This document shows, in pieces, positions 45,636 to 57,622 of a DNA stretch of 64,000 nucleotides. Under the pieces are notes generated by a model, which was not told where the DNA came from, did not search any database, and saw only the letters and a program-made list of their open reading frames with translations. The stretch spans positions 186,001 through 250,000 of the forward strand of contig JAWNZC010000108.1 in assembly GCA_035771165.1 (NCBI GenBank), given 5' to 3'. The translations under genes were made by a program, and so were the position numbers. The first letter of the stretch is position 1, and every line of letters starts with the position of its first letter. The DNA comes from Paragorgia papillata. Its lineage: Eukaryota; Cnidaria; Anthozoa; Scleralcyonacea; Coralliidae.

Positions 45636-47222
45636 GATTCTAGTCTACTCATATACTGAGGCATGGATAGCTATTAAGATCACTCCAACTTTGTTTTGAC
45701 CTATTTTTAGCTAATATATTTTAATATTCAACTGCAATGTAAACTTTCCTGAGCCTTATACAGTTTTTGAGCTGGCGAGTTGAGTTAGCGAAATACAAAA
45801 CAGAGTTAGTTTTATCATTGAATTGTCATTGCAAAAACTGAATCACAAGACATAAGCTATATAGAACATCGTTAATCTCGTTTATTCGTTTTAATTTCTT
45901 TTGGCTCGTGTATATATTGGCTTCAATCTTATATGTTCATGTAGAAAGCGGAAAAGATCCAGTTTATTAAATATTGACTTATGATTCTTTCGATCGCATC
46001 ATCCAGGGTGTTGATGTACTATACACATTATATTCTAACATGACGGTGCTAGCTCAGTAAATAGCCTGAGATTGTATTTACACATCATTGTGATTAAATT
46101 AAAAAAAGACAGCTGTGTTCTATTTCTAGTATTATTAACCTACTTGATGGATGCTCAGTTGGTAAAATTGCCAACACGCTCGGTGCTAAACAGTGTCCCA
46201 CGCTGGCGTTATAGTGGGGATTCCCTGACACTATCTTTAGCGTCCAGTCATCATATTTTACTGTCTTTTTACCAGTGCGTCTCTGTCTCCACTTGTGGTG
46301 ATTTCTTTGTCTTTCTTCAGATGTATTGGAGTAGCTTGAAATTATCTTAATCGTACCCTCGGAGAGATCTCAGCAGGTTCACGGCCGTCTCTTGTAGCCA
46401 AATGTAACCAAATAAACTTTTTTGAAACATGAACGGAGCGAGAAAATGTTGTAACTCTGCCAGAAATACAAGCTTTACTCCAATACCTTGTGCTGGGATA
46501 TTAATCTGAAATCTTTCACTAAGAAACAAAGCTTTAATATTTCAAAGATGTCATTACCAATCGTTAAACCATCAAATTGCACTTAACGACTTTCGTTTCA
46601 TTAATTTATCTCTCACTCTCTGTGTCTGCGTTTGATATTCTTTGTTTTATGACATCCGTTGAAATGGCGTGTTTGGGCAGTAGGACTATTTAGCCACCGG
46701 TGCAAGGTGACCTTTTCTGTATTTTTTACATGCATTTCACGTGTACTCTGCATGTATTCTGCGTGGTTTCTATTTCAGGGTGTTTTGTACAGTGTTTTCC
46801 GGTCGTAATGTGCATTATATTAAAACATGATTGTCGTGATTGGTTGTATTTCGAGGCATCTTTTGTCAATGAAGGTTTTGATGAGTGGACAAAAACGTCA
46901 CGCGGCCGGCAATAATGGCTTATGGCGGAAGGAATACTAACCGCAAAAAAGTACGGAAGCTACAGACACAGTCAAGCAACTATCTATCATTACCTGGAGA
47001 ATATTGTACGAAAAAAGCCCGCGTAAAACACTCAGGTTCCTTCGCTAAGGTATATTGGCCAAATTCCAATGACTTAATCGGGTTCAACCAATCAGCGCAT
47101 TGAATGCAATGTTCATAAATAGCTTGTGCTTGGGTAGAATTGTTAAAAGATAACAAGTGCCACAGAAGGTCTCAACAGCAACACATGCATTAACCCTTGT
47201 GAGTGATGCTTTTTACTTCCAA

Positions 47223-47468
47223 ATGAAAACCGTTGATTCCTCAGAGGAAAAAGCTTACGAGATGTTGTACTTGAGAAATCATTATCATTTAGAAGCATGT
47301 GAAATGGATATTGCGTTAAAACTGCGTTCTATGGGAGATGACGTGGAGCGACAAAGACTCGAGAAGCTCCATGAATGGAAAAAGGTCAAGAGACATATTA
47401 GTAATGGTGTCGTACTTTGCCTTGGTTTTGGTTTTCTTCTGGTTGGACATGCCTTGTGGAGACGCTGA
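47223..47468 (+). CDS. Possible small tail-anchored protein, 81 residues
   Basis: From ATG 47223 the frame reads MKTVDSSEEKAYEMLYLRNH, then a charged, probably helical segment (RSMGDDVERQRLEKLHEWKK) and a single C-terminal hydrophobic helix (VVLCLGFGFLLVGHALW) before a short basic end (RR). This resembles a tail-anchored membrane protein. An upstream in-frame ATG (47157) lengthens it to 103 residues. There is no splice evidence, no recognised family and no neighbour to support it, so it may be chance. Confidence 0.3.
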   Translation: MKTVDSSEEKAYEMLYLRNHYHLEACEMDIALKLRSMGDDVERQRLEKLHEWKKVKRHISNGVVLCLGFGFLLVGHALWRR

Positions 47469-49009
47469 CCTAAGGAGACGCGAAGACCTAGCTATAATGG
47501 AGTCAAGGAACCTGGAACGTTGTACATCAAACTTCATCAGTTTATTCCGGATGGCTGTTGTCGATTAGTGGTCTAGTTTTGTTTTAACTTGGGGGTTATA
47601 TCCAGTATAAAAGAGTTCTGCAGTTACGTTTTGGGAAAACACATTATTTGCAAAACCATATATAGTTCTGCCTAACACGATCTCCAGACTTCATTTCAGG
47701 ACTAATTTAATGCCTTTGAAACTGATATGAAAATGAAAACAGATTGTGTATTTGAAGCTTGATGGCTTTATGTCATGCCTGGTCACGCTAAACAACTGTA
47801 TTGTGGTTGACACTGGTTGTTTTCTTTGCATTGCTCCGATGACTATCGAGCACTCAATCAGATTGACGCTACCTATTTTGGGGAACCCTGGCGCCTCAAA
47901 CCAAGAAGGTCGAACGATATTGGTGACGAGAACTTGTATAAACGCCTAAACGGTTATTACATTTTTCCAGTATCATTTCAGCTACATATAGCTATGTATA
48001 TATAAAATAGTGTAAATATTAAAATATACATGACATCATACATTGTCTTGGCGAGAGTTAAAATGTAATGTTTTAGAAACAGTCTGAAAAGACTTCCTGA
48101 ATTGACTGGTTAAATTGATATATTTAAGGATTGGCGTGGTTTTTTTTTCAGAAACTAGGAACATATATAGCATCCGCATCGGTTCATTGACATTCAGATG
48201 TTCGGAAGTTCTTGATAAACCCCAGATAATTTACATATTTCTATTGTCCATTGTTCTCTAAGTCCGTTGCCTTGGGTGATACTAATTATATTGTTATGTC
48301 ATATTTTATATTTACCACTGACAACCTACTTGAAATACCTTTTAATAACTTTGTTGCGTTGATCAAATGGCCGGTTTTTTTTTTTATGTTTATTGTATCA
48401 AGACGAAAAGAGAGATCTTGTGTGGTATATGTGGTTGAACACGAAAACTAAACGTAGCCAACGACATGTCCAGGGTATTTCCCAGCTGGAATGCTGTAAG
48501 ATCTTTTGTGACACTCGCATGTAGTTTTAATGGAAATGATAGCAAGGTACGACCAATCTGATTAAAGCATACCAATATGTGATAAATGTTTTCAGCGCTA
48601 TCATGGTTTTAATCGTTTTCATTGTCTTTCAAAAGACGGGGGATTCCCTGGTTAATTTTGAGCTCAACAACGCACTCACTTTGTTTAAACTTTGTCAACG
48701 TGTAGACCTTGAAAAATATTTATTTTAATATTTACCGCACGCGCCATCTCCGGCCCAGTACATATATACAGATTACAGTATTTCCTGATGTCGCCTTAGA
48801 ATGAATGAATGGTCTTCTTGATCGGTGTCATTCGGTCAAACGATGAACAAGTTTTTTCCGGATCAGCTTCCTGACCAGCGAAAGTCATCTTGTCGCCGCT
48901 TTTCATCACCAGCGGAAAGTTCTCATTTTCAGATAGGGATTTTACACGACACCTTGGTGCTAGAGATGTTATAATTAGCGTGACGTTTGTACTTCGGACA
49001 GCAGGCGGC

Positions 49010-49840
49010 TAAGATAACATGAAGTCATGAACGTTTGAGAGTGTTGTGTTGGCAGTGGATTACGATTTGTCGATGTCTAAGAAAATCCTACTGAAAAGGT
49101 GGTAAATCAGAGTGCTGTGTAGGCTGGCAGTGTGTTACGATGTCTAGAAAATCTTAAATTTAAGGTGGTGAACTGCTGAGATTTTAGAGAATGAAGTACT
49201 GACGTTTTAAGCCAAAGTCTTTCATCAGAGTAAATCATGGAGTAATATATAAAAGTAGAGGTTGTGTATGCAGTGTGTTACGATGCCTAGAAAATCTTAG
49301 GCCTATGTCAAACGACGAACTTAATTGAGACGAACTAAATTTCTTGGGTCGACCGAAATTAATTAAGTTCGACAGTTAGGTCAAACGTCGAACTTAATGC
49401 AGTCGAAACAAATTCGGAATCAAAGCAACGATTCTTTGGGTCAGCGAGAAAATAGTGTACTACGCATGCTCTCATACCAAAATCCATATTATCATAATTT
49501 ATCATACAAAATTTAAATTATGCATTTAGTTCAGCTCATGAGAAGATCGACGTTTGACCCAGGGACGATCAGTCTTCAGACGTTCTATCCGTCTGCGTCA
49601 GACGGATAGAACGTCTCAAACGATCCAAAAACAATCAGTCGAATTTAACTCAGTCAAACGTCGATCTTGTCATGAACTTAATTGGAAGAATTTAGTTCGT
49701 CTCATGTAAAGTTCGTTGTTTGACCTAGGCCTTAAAGATGATGAACTGGGTCAACTGCTGAGATTTTAAAGAAGGAATTACGTACTGACGTTTTAAACTA
49801 AAGTCTTTTATCAACCTAGAGTAAATGGACTAAGATAAAA
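49010..49840 (-). repeat. CTGATGA-repeat copies interrupted by a 438-bp MITE
   Basis: Minus-strand copies of the hammerhead-like family lie at 49190-49245 (TTTACTCTGATGAAAGAC to AAAACGTCAGTAC) and 49775-49835. Between them a MITE (49297-49734) has ends TTAGGCCTATGTCAAACGAC and TTGTTTGACCTAGGCCTTAA and interior words GAACTTAATT and GTCGAAC. It also carries the palindrome GTTCTATCCGTCTGCGTCAGACGGATAGAAC (49583-49613). The MITE appears to have inserted between or into tandem copies of the older repeat. Confidence 0.65.
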
Positions 49841-50239
49841 TTATTCTTTAAAGCGAAGATAGGAAGAAAAAAGATTATACTTGCGTTAAACTACGATTGC
49901 GTAAAATACGTATCGTAACGTGAGAAAATGAACACATGCAAGGTGTGAAAAAAACGTCTACTGCTTCGACTAACAAAAACATCTACCGTTTGCCAGAGCT
50001 TTCTCTCGCTCTTCTTGAAATTTTGGAAGCAATATTTCATACATAACATCCTTTTATTATCTTGTCTGATTATAAAAACAATCTTCCTACGCACCACTCG
50101 ACTTTGTGTTATTCTTCATTTTGTCACAACACGCTTAGTTTCCAAGCGACTAGATCTGAACCCTAGATGATGTTGAGTCTTTAAACCTGAAAGGTTTTTG
50201 TTCAGGACTATTTGATTATGTTTTTATAGACATTTGGAC

Positions 50240-50330
50240 GCGAGTCTCTGGAAGATAATCTCTGGCGAAGGCCTTCGCTCGAAACGTTAGACTTCTGCCT
50301 CGCAGCACACTACTTTACGGTAATCTCTCA
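50240..50330 (+). repeat. Penelope-like repeat copy, CTGGCGA core
   Basis: AATCTCTGGCGAAGGCCTTC, GCTCGAAACGTTAGACTTCT and tail GCAGCACACTACTTTA. It matches 1664-1882 with one core change (CTGACGA to CTGGCGA), which removes an invariant hammerhead A, so this copy should be inactive. Stem I pairing TCT/AGA is kept. Confidence 0.6.
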
Positions 50331-50797
50331 TTATGCACTGTTTGTGGGTTTTTTTTTGAATTCTGAGTACTGTAAGCCATTTGAAAATTTCTGTCTGCAG
50401 CTCTAAACTTCCGACATGTTTGAGCAGAATCGGCTTGCTTTTCTTTACGGCCTCGGGTTTTCAGCTCATCAAAATTTTCGTTACCTCCCCACTTTGTAAA
50501 TTTTTTTTAGGACTGTGGTCATTATCCACGCCAAACTGACAATTCTAAATAATTTAAGACCAAACACACCAAATAAAATAAAACATCTTGTAAACGCAAG
50601 GGACGAGTCAAAAACCTGCGTGGTAGGAACAAAAAGGAAAATAAATGTTTTTGTTAAGGTCAGGACAAATAAATGTTTATGTTCAGTATCGACAATTTTC
50701 GCAATTTTTTTATTAAAAGTTGACTCCTTGTGAGGAGCATAAAAAGAAAATATTTCGACTTCAGTACAATGTCATGAAGCCGTAATTAAAATGGCTT

Positions 50798-51049
50798 TTA
50801 AGAATGCTGGGTACACTCTTGCAACAAAGACAATTGGAAAAGGCCCAAGGAGCTGTCATTTGGCCAGACATAAGCCAGTCTGGTAAAGCTAAGCTCATGA
50901 CTAATAACATAAGCTTCTGTTGTTTGTACACGGTCTGGTGGTGGGATAAGATCGAGACATATTAATTCCTGTATTCTTTGGCAAGCTTTAATTTTATGAA
51001 CTGTGAACAGTGCATACATAAAGACTATACGCGAAGTCCCCGACTGCAC
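50798..51049 (-). pseudogene. Possible mobile-element protein fragment
   Basis: An 83-codon frame includes HKIKACQRIQELICLDLIPP and ISHELSFTRLAYVWPNDSS. Composition is protein-like, but there is no domain I can name and no gene context. It adjoins a repeat rich in ACGCCATCC words (51110-51480). Confidence 0.25.
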
Positions 51050-51940
51050 GCTAACTATAGTCCCTTATATACGCGAGTTGCACGATCATGCACACGCATC
51101 ATTTTAGCTTTTCCGGCCAAGGTGACGCCATCCTACGCCACTCCACGCCATTTGACCTCATTCAACCCAGTCACAGAATAAAGAACAACCAGACGTCCGA
51201 CTCGCGTGAAAACTTGTCCCTTTTTTCTCAATGAGCATTACGCCATCCTGGTAAGTTCCACCGGCACTTTTGACGGTCAAATTATCGGGTGGAACTTACG
51301 TGCAGGATGATGACGATTGAGATGCCGGGAGGGTAAAATGTGCTGGTGGAACTTATCAGGTGGCGTAGAGTGGCGACCAGGTGGCGACGTTTGACGTGCG
51401 CGAGGCAACATGTGCGAGGACACTTACATCAAAGGTGCCGACACACGCCCAGCCAATCAGAGCGTGCGTAGAGGGCACCTTATTTCATAAATGCAAAATA
51501 ATGTCGCATAATTTTTGATGAGGTTTTCGTATATGTTTCTTTAAAATAATAGTTTGTCCGACTATAGTTGGTTTATACTGAATAATACAACAGTAATAAT
51601 TATATACAATAGGAATTCTGTAATACAACAGCAATTCTAATTTCTAAATTATTTAGTCTAAAATGTTTTAGTTTAGCTATTTTAAAATACAATACATTTA
51701 GGCATTATATATTTGTCGGTTTACTGTTTCGTTTGTTTAAATACATGCTGATCATTAAAAAATGATGATATAAATGCTATGGATGCGTCATTTTACGTTT
51801 AGGCAGAAATTCAGACATAACAACTAAGAAAAGATAGGATTAAAAACAAGTCACTGTAATGAATTAAATATTTAACTGATAAGATAGTGAGTTGCGTGAT
51901 TGCTTTATATAGACAATACAAATGTTGGTTGAAAATAATT

Positions 51941-52080
51941 TTAGGGGCCGATTACATGGAGATTTTCATTCCGGGCTGAAATTTCAACCCTAATACGAAC
52001 GTAGCGATTACATGGAAATATTTCCAGCCCGACTGACGCTTTCTGCCCGGGCTGAAAGTCTCCATGTAATCACCCCCTTA
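51941..52080. mobile_element. 140-bp palindromic MITE
   Basis: TTAGGGGCCGATTACATGGA and TCCATGTAATCACCCCCTTA are inverted ends. Inner ATTTCAACCC/GGGCTGAAA words continue the foldback. Confidence 0.8.
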
Positions 52081-52987
52081 GATGGGTTTAGTAAATTATG
52101 CAGCATAATGCGGCATGTGACTCTTTGTTATTGAGAGCAGCGATCACGTGTTGTTTATCGGTGGTGATTCATAGTAAACAAGAAAACATTAGAGCTAAGC
52201 AAATGCTTGGATAGCGCCGTTTTCGCCATATATACTACTTTTGAATTTTGTTGCTTGGTGATATTATAATCAAACCTTTCTAGTATATTTATTAATGGAA
52301 ACAACTTTCTTCCTAAAAATCAAACCTCGGTTTAAAATATGCAATTTTGGTATTGTTTCTAATAACGTGAATCCATCGTTTCTATAATTATTGCATCATA
52401 AATGCATAAAAATATGTCGTTACTGTAGCGGATATTTTGTTGTATAATTTATATCATGTTATGATGTTATCGTTTGTTTTTTTCCCTATTACTCGTTGCT
52501 TTTCTCTCTGACCACTGTTCTTGCAATAAAACATACAATGGATAACTCTAACGCCTTTTAAAACTGACAAGCCGAGAGCCTGAGAAATAATTTTGGAGTT
52601 TTCAAGCAATTTCGATATATCTATGAATGCGAAAAGGAGTCTGATCCGGAAACATATTAATTTGTAATATGTCCTTGTTTTTCTGCGTATAAACAAATAT
52701 ATTTGGTTTCTTTTACTCAAATTTAGCGTTGGCGTGACTAACAATACAAGTACTGGAGTACTCCTTTATCTTAATCTCATGCTTTTAAGAAATAAGAATT
52801 GAATTTTTTTAGCGGCCAGCTGAACCAATGTTTACTAAACTTACAACTTCAAATATTTACTTTACGTATTGATTTCGGCTGTCATCTTTTTTCTCTTCAA
52901 AAGAAATATGGAAAAGCTGTGAATTGGTTTGATAACAAATTAACAATAGCTGACAATCTGGTTCTTTATATCGTATAAGTTTATGTA

Positions 52988-53025
<38 letters not shown>

Positions 53026-53059
53026 CTTATATATATATATATATATTATTACTTATATA

Positions 53060-53215
53060 TATATATAAAGTAATTGATGAAATTCATTCAGATTGTTCCA
53101 AGCTACACTGATGAGCTGTGTACACGTGTCTGTAGATTGAACTATATATATATAGTTCAATCTACAGACACGGTGTTTCGCTGTACTACAGCTCATATAT
53201 ATATATATATATATA
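53060..53215. repeat. Head-to-head remnant of the hammerhead repeat, TA-flanked
   Basis: The plus strand (53069-53148) repeats the flank and first half of the ribozyme at 59396-59463 (AGTAATTGATGAAATTCATT, CAAGCTACACTGATGAGCTG, TGTCTGTAGATTGAAC) but has lost CGAAACACC. After a TATATATA centre the minus strand (53196-53149) carries the second half intact (GTACAGCGAAACACCGTGTC). The result is a palindromic dimer with one damaged unit, bracketed by TA tracts. Confidence 0.7.
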
Positions 53216-53654
53216 CAGTATATACATCGCACGAGTATGACCCTTGTGGTCTCTTAATACTAAACTATGTGATAGTATGCATATATTATTAGGACCATGT
53301 TTTCACTACATACATGCATATTAGGCTTTATAGTATTAGCTTCTATATATACATCTATGATATATTGTTAAGAGAAGAGATCGATATGGAGTATTACACT
53401 CCGGCTTTGAACACTGACACATGCGCACTGCTTCGAACGAAAACTGTTTACACTTGTACCGAAAGCATTTTGGAACGGAGCATATATAAGGAAGGCTATA
53501 TATCTGATGTATCTAATAAACGTAGAGAGTGTAAACATAGTGTAAACGTAGACTAATAAATACATCATGCATACATGTGCATGCATATCTGTTTAATTCG
53601 GATAAATACAGCCAAGTCGGTACAACAACAACATATACTACTAACCTAAACGAA

Positions 53655-53762
53655 GGTTACTATTTACTCTGATGAAGGGCTTCCGGCCTAGAAACGTCAG
53701 TATTTCGTTATCTAAACTATTCTCGACAGTTTACCGGCTACGCAACACTCTACTTTTTTTAA
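53655..53762 (+). repeat. CTGATGAAGGGC repeat copy with intact core words
   Basis: TTTACT, CTGATGA (53672-53678), hairpin AGGGCTTCCGGCCT, AGAAACGTC and AGTATTTCG in order. TACT before the core pairs with AGTA after GTC. The tail TACGCAACACTCTACTTTTT follows. This is the best-preserved plus-strand member of this family, although the base pair next to the core (A-A) is not the usual G-C. Confidence 0.55.
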
Positions 53763-54777
53763 TCCTCACGGGTCCTCTGGTCCTGCAGCAAACATCAATC
53801 GCGGACTAAACTATACTACTCTATATATGCTTGTTGGAGTTGCCGTTTTGACAAGCGCTAGTATGCCATCTTAATTTATAGCGAAGTAATGAGATCTTTT
53901 TGTATACGATTATATATTCGCCATTTTTTATCGATATACCGAGGCCTATATATAGTAGACAACTAGACATATTTTCAATCTAAAAATGCCGAATATGTAA
54001 AAAGAACTGTCATGAATATTCCTTAGCAGATGCACACTTGAAATTGAAAAAAAATCTACACAAAGACGTCGGATTTTTGGCGTATATTTAATTTTTTATT
54101 CATGAAATCTGACAATCTTTTAAAATATCTGTCTATCCATTTTATCGTTTACATTCGTTGCACACGAAGAAATTAATAATTTTAACGCTAAAAATGATGA
54201 ATTAAAAAGGTCTTTGGAAACAACATGAGCTTGGAAATTTATTTTTTTCTTATAATTTGAAAATATATTTTTGGTTTATTTTTTTTAATCCTAGTTGCGT
54301 GCTTATGTCGGTTGTTTTTCTCCATCTGTAGTCGCTTCTCAGTCTTAGCCCAGCCTACAATGGCGATAAGGATCTGATTGGTACCATCTTTTTTCCTATT
54401 TCTTGTTTTAAACGTTTATTTAACTGTAAAACTTCGTCAAACTTACAAGAAATACTTGCAGCTGAAGTCCGAACTTTGCGCTAAAACTTGAGCATGTCGT
54501 AGTGGTTTTAACGACCATGCGAGTGTCATCAGTTGTTAAATGTCAATAATGTGTGTTTACCATGTTTAATTAAATAATAATTAAGTAAAGATAAATGTTT
54601 AAAATTGAAATTACTCTTGTATCCTCGCAGTTGAATACTTATCACGTCTGAATGTTTTGAAAGCCACTCTGTATCTAGTATCTACTCTAGTCAGAACCAA
54701 GTTATTATACAACACTGGTTAAGTATACTGGGGGAAAACTTCAGATTATTTGTTATCTCGGATTAAGCTGACTTGAA

Positions 54778-55890
54778 ATGATGGGAAATAGTGGATTTTA
54801 CGTCGGGGTAGCGGTAGCTAAGATAATCTTGCTTATTTTAAACACACTTGGGAACATTTTGGTAATCCAAGCCATCTTGAGATTTCGCAGACTACGTACT
54901 GCATCTAATTACCTAGTAGCTAACCTAGCTCTCTGCGATCTTCTCTCTCCATTGTTAAACATTCCAGTTGATATTTCAGTGGAACTTGCTGAGAATTCGT
55001 GGCATTATGGACCTGCAGTATGCAGATTGATTTGGCCTTTAGCGACTTTGCTGACAATTTCTTCAGCTCTCACATTAGTTGCTATATCCATTGATCGCTC
55101 AAGAGCTCTGAAACATCCGTTTGTCACAAAACTAAGCAGCCGTCAATCATTGGCCGTTATTTTATTGATACACTGTTTTTCCTTGGCCGTTGTTATTCCT
55201 TACTCTATGGCTAGCGTTGTTATTGATGGGAAATGCGACGAAGATTGGTCGAAAAGTTATTTCAATCCGAAACAATACACTCTGGTTGTTTTTCACGTTC
55301 AGTATCTTATCCCACTGGTTATTCTTGCACTTGTTTACGGCAAGGCCGCACGATATTTACGCCGCTGTACCCTTAGTCTGGTCAAGCTTGAAGGAACTAG
55401 TGAAAACCGAGCATTGGGGAACTCAAGACCAACATCAACTCTGAGAAGACATCGTTTTCATGGCAAGAAGAGTCCCACTAGATCACAAACTCTTAAAATA
55501 CGGCGGGAACAAAATGCTCGGGTCGTTAAAATGTTTGCGGTTGTGGTTGCTGTTTTTGCTATCTTTACACTGCCCAATAATGTCCGCTGGTTGTTAACAG
55601 ATTTTGGAAATTATTCACAATATAAACACAAACATATTATATCATTTATATGTGTTATGTGCACTTATGCTAACTGTCTTGCTAACCCAATAATTTATGG
55701 TACTTTATCCAGAGATTATAAAAATCATTTCTTACACATTCTGACTTTTGGACGCTGTGGTCGAACTCATTATTATAATGCCAACCAACGAGCCTCTCGA
55801 CTTCATTCTACCATCCGTACTGCCAAACGGACTTTAGCAGATTGTCGGAGTGAAGTCAATGCACCAGAAAACGCAAGAACAATGGTTTAA
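54778..55890 (+). CDS. Class A (rhodopsin-family) G-protein-coupled receptor, peptide/amine-like orphan
   Basis: Intronless 370-residue receptor of the plasma membrane. Seven hydrophobic segments lie at about 8-33, 44-69, 82-106, 125-149, 166-190, 249-273 and 286-310. Class A marks: N26 in TM1 (LGNILV), D54 in TM2 (NLALCD), C82 and C153 for the TM3-ECL2 disulphide, DRS (106-108) in place of DRY, P266 in TM6 without the usual Trp, and NPIIY (303-307) in TM7. The N-terminus is very short (7 residues) with no signal peptide. The third intracellular loop is long and basic, and the tail has Ser/Thr-rich parts. The loop and TM pattern is nearest to neuropeptide-type receptors, but the ligand cannot be named. 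It stands alone, with no tandem copies in the window. Confidence 0.9.
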   Translation: MMGNSGFYVGVAVAKIILLILNTLGNILVIQAILRFRRLRTASNYLVANLALCDLLSPLLNIPVDISVELAENSWHYGPAVCRLIWPLATLLTISSALTLVAISIDRSRALKHPFVTKLSSRQSLAVILLIHCFSLAVVIPYSMASVVIDGKCDEDWSKSYFNPKQYTLVVFHVQYLIPLVILALVYGKAARYLRRCTLSLVKLEGTSENRALGNSRPTSTLRRHRFHGKKSPTRSQTLKIRREQNARVVKMFAVVVAVFAIFTLPNNVRWLLTDFGNYSQYKHKHIISFICVMCTYANCLANPIIYGTLSRDYKNHFLHILTFGRCGRTHYYNANQRASRLHSTIRTAKRTLADCRSEVNAPENARTMV

Positions 55891-57103
55891 ATGAAAAATA
55901 GTTCTCAGTTACTGACAATTTCAAGCGCTTTAATTATGGTATTTCTGTCTACCGTGTCCGACTACTTCAGTCATCAGCCAGAAACATACTTGGGGCGGTC
56001 AGAGAAAGGTATCACTTTCCAAACAGTAAACTGTGATTTGACCTCTCACTTGAACCCATGATTTTCATTAACTAACCGCCTTCAAAGACGTGATTGATTT
56101 GGAAACTTCCTGTGCATATGGAAGGAGCTTGTCGACGCTCTGTATCTAATGAAAAAAAGAAACTGAGCATTTTGCGGTTTTAATCAGCGTTCTTTCGGGA
56201 TGAATGGTACGGATATTTTGATGATAGAAAAGTGATGCTCCAACTGCAGTCTTTAAAATAAGAATTTTTAAGACCGTTACACTGTAACCATCAATTTACA
56301 ACCGTTACAGAAAGATACGTCGGGTATCTATTTTTTGCGGTATTATATAACTATCATGTTTATCTGTTTACGAGTCGACTCTTGTATGATTATACTGACG
56401 TATACTGTATAGTATTTATTATGAAAAACTTAAAGGTGACTCGTTAGTGTAAATCGCGATTAAATCTTTTTCGGTCTATTCAATGTTTTATAAGTGTGAG
56501 CTATATTTTAGTTCATTACCAGGCCTTGTGGTACGTATAATAACAAAATTAATTGAAAGTAATTTACATTACTTTGTCAACACTTTTTCTTGTCTTTCGC
56601 ACCTGAAGAAGACTGGAGTTAATTTGAACTTGTAACCTTCTGATGAGTGGAAAAAAGTAAAGTGCTGCGTAGGCAATGTTTAGGGCTCCGCTCGAAACTG
56701 AAATTATGAGGTTTTGATGACGTTATTGTGACGTTGGTGACATCATTGTGTCGTTGATGACGTTATTTTTCTTAGCGCGGTTGCACATACATGAAGCCGA
56801 AATTGTTTTATTGAAAATTTTCCTGTAACTTTTCTCTCTAATCATTTCAAGTATTTTCTCGAATCAGTCTCACTAAAGTCTAAACCGTACTATAAAGTAC
56901 ACTATAGCCTTCCGTAGTAGAAAAAAGAAAATAAAAATCACGGCATTTTTAAAATATAATTTTAGGAAGTGTACATTTCTCGTTTCTTTGTAAAAAACGT
57001 AGAACATTTTTTCACCATCGATATTTTAATAGAGGTTATCTTTTTAAGTTGCTATCTCAGTTCGTTGGTTTATAAGTGAAGTTTGCGGAGTTGTTTTCAA
57101 GAT
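55891..57103. other. 1.2-kb spacer between GPCR and tRNA-Trp
   Basis: The probable GPCR 3' UTR is followed by a CTGATGAGTGG scrap and the tail GTGCTGCGTAGGCAATG of the Penelope-like family (56640-56690), then short GATGACGTTATTGTGACGTT direct repeats (56715-56770). No coding sequence is seen. Confidence 0.5.
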
Positions 57104-57175
57104 GACTCCGTGGCGCAATGGTAGCGCGTCTGACTCCAGATCAGAAGGTTGCGAGTTCAATTCTCGTCGGGGTCA
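57104..57175 (+). tRNA. tRNA-Trp (anticodon CCA)
   Basis: A 72-nt cloverleaf: acceptor GACTCCG/CGGGGTC with one G-U pair, D arm GCGC...GCGC, anticodon stem TCTGA/TCAGA with loop CTCCAGA (anticodon CCA), T arm GCGAG/CTCGT with loop TTCAATT, and discriminator A. There is no encoded CCA and no intron. The A box (TGGCGCAATGG) and B box (GAGTTCAATTC; T in place of the usual G before the final pyrimidine run) are present. A poly-T run (57182-57186) serves as the RNA polymerase III terminator. This looks like a functional nuclear gene. Confidence 0.93.
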
Positions 57176-57200
57176 TTAAAATTTTTATCTTCCTTTTTTT
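57176..57200 (+). terminator. Poly-T terminator of the tRNA gene
   Basis: TTAAAATTTTTATC directly after the tRNA end has five T's in a row, enough for RNA polymerase III termination, with a second longer T run at 57193-57200. Confidence 0.7.
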
Positions 57201-57375
57201 TCTTCCCTTTCTCTCCAAATTTTTTTACTGCAGAGTTTGACTATAAATAGTGTTAAAAATACACTTTTTATAAGCAAAACTAAAATTTGGGCGTCGCAAA
57301 CTTGCTTTTTGGGGAGAGGAAATCAATTTACTACTCTAGTACCCAGTCTTTTCTCTTAGTTCTCAACGACAATTG

Positions 57376-57622
57376 TTGCAATCAATTGAGATTCAGTGTA
57401 TAAATCAATTGAGAATCAATGTAATCAATTGAGAATCATGTAATCAATTGAGATTCAATGTAATCAATTGAGAATCGATGTAATCAATTGAGAATCGATG
57501 TAATCAATTGAGATTCAATTGAGATTCAATGTAATCAATTGAGATTCAATGTAATCAATTGAGATTCAATGTAATCAATTGAGAATCAATGTAATCAATT
57601 GAGAAATGATGTAATCAATAAA
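57376..57622. repeat. 20-bp minisatellite
   Basis: About twelve units follow TAATCAATTGAGATTCAATG, with GAGAATC and GATG variants and occasional unit loss. CAATTG makes each unit palindromic at its core. It lies 200 bp past the tRNA. Confidence 0.93.

Larger units (their letters stand above)
43505..54777. other. 11-kb gene-poor stretch
   Basis: It holds a 5S-SINE piece (44455-44575), a LINE remnant (45459-45635), one possible small gene (47223-47468), Penelope-like fragments, MITEs (49297-49734, 51941-52080) and a ribozyme remnant (53060-53215). No multi-exon gene could be built. Stretches 45640-46880, 47580-48990 and 53770-54480 show nothing I can assign. Confidence 0.55.

Noticed and set aside
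46072..46350. 92-codon frame with hydrophobic stretches
   Set aside because: AT-rich, no splice partner, no domain. It is compatible with chance.
48715..48760. Minus-strand ATGGCGCGTGCG followed by a GTAAAT donor as a first exon
   Set aside because: A single 12-bp coding stretch with no downstream exon found.
54480..54545. Minus-strand CTGATGACACTCGCATGGTCGTTAAAACC as another hammerhead
   Set aside because: The GAAA strand reads TTAAAA and stem I does not pair. It may be a distant relative of a retroelement end, but the fold is not supported.
57376..57622. CRISPR-like array
   Set aside because: Adjacent 20-bp units without unique spacers in an animal genome. It is a minisatellite.
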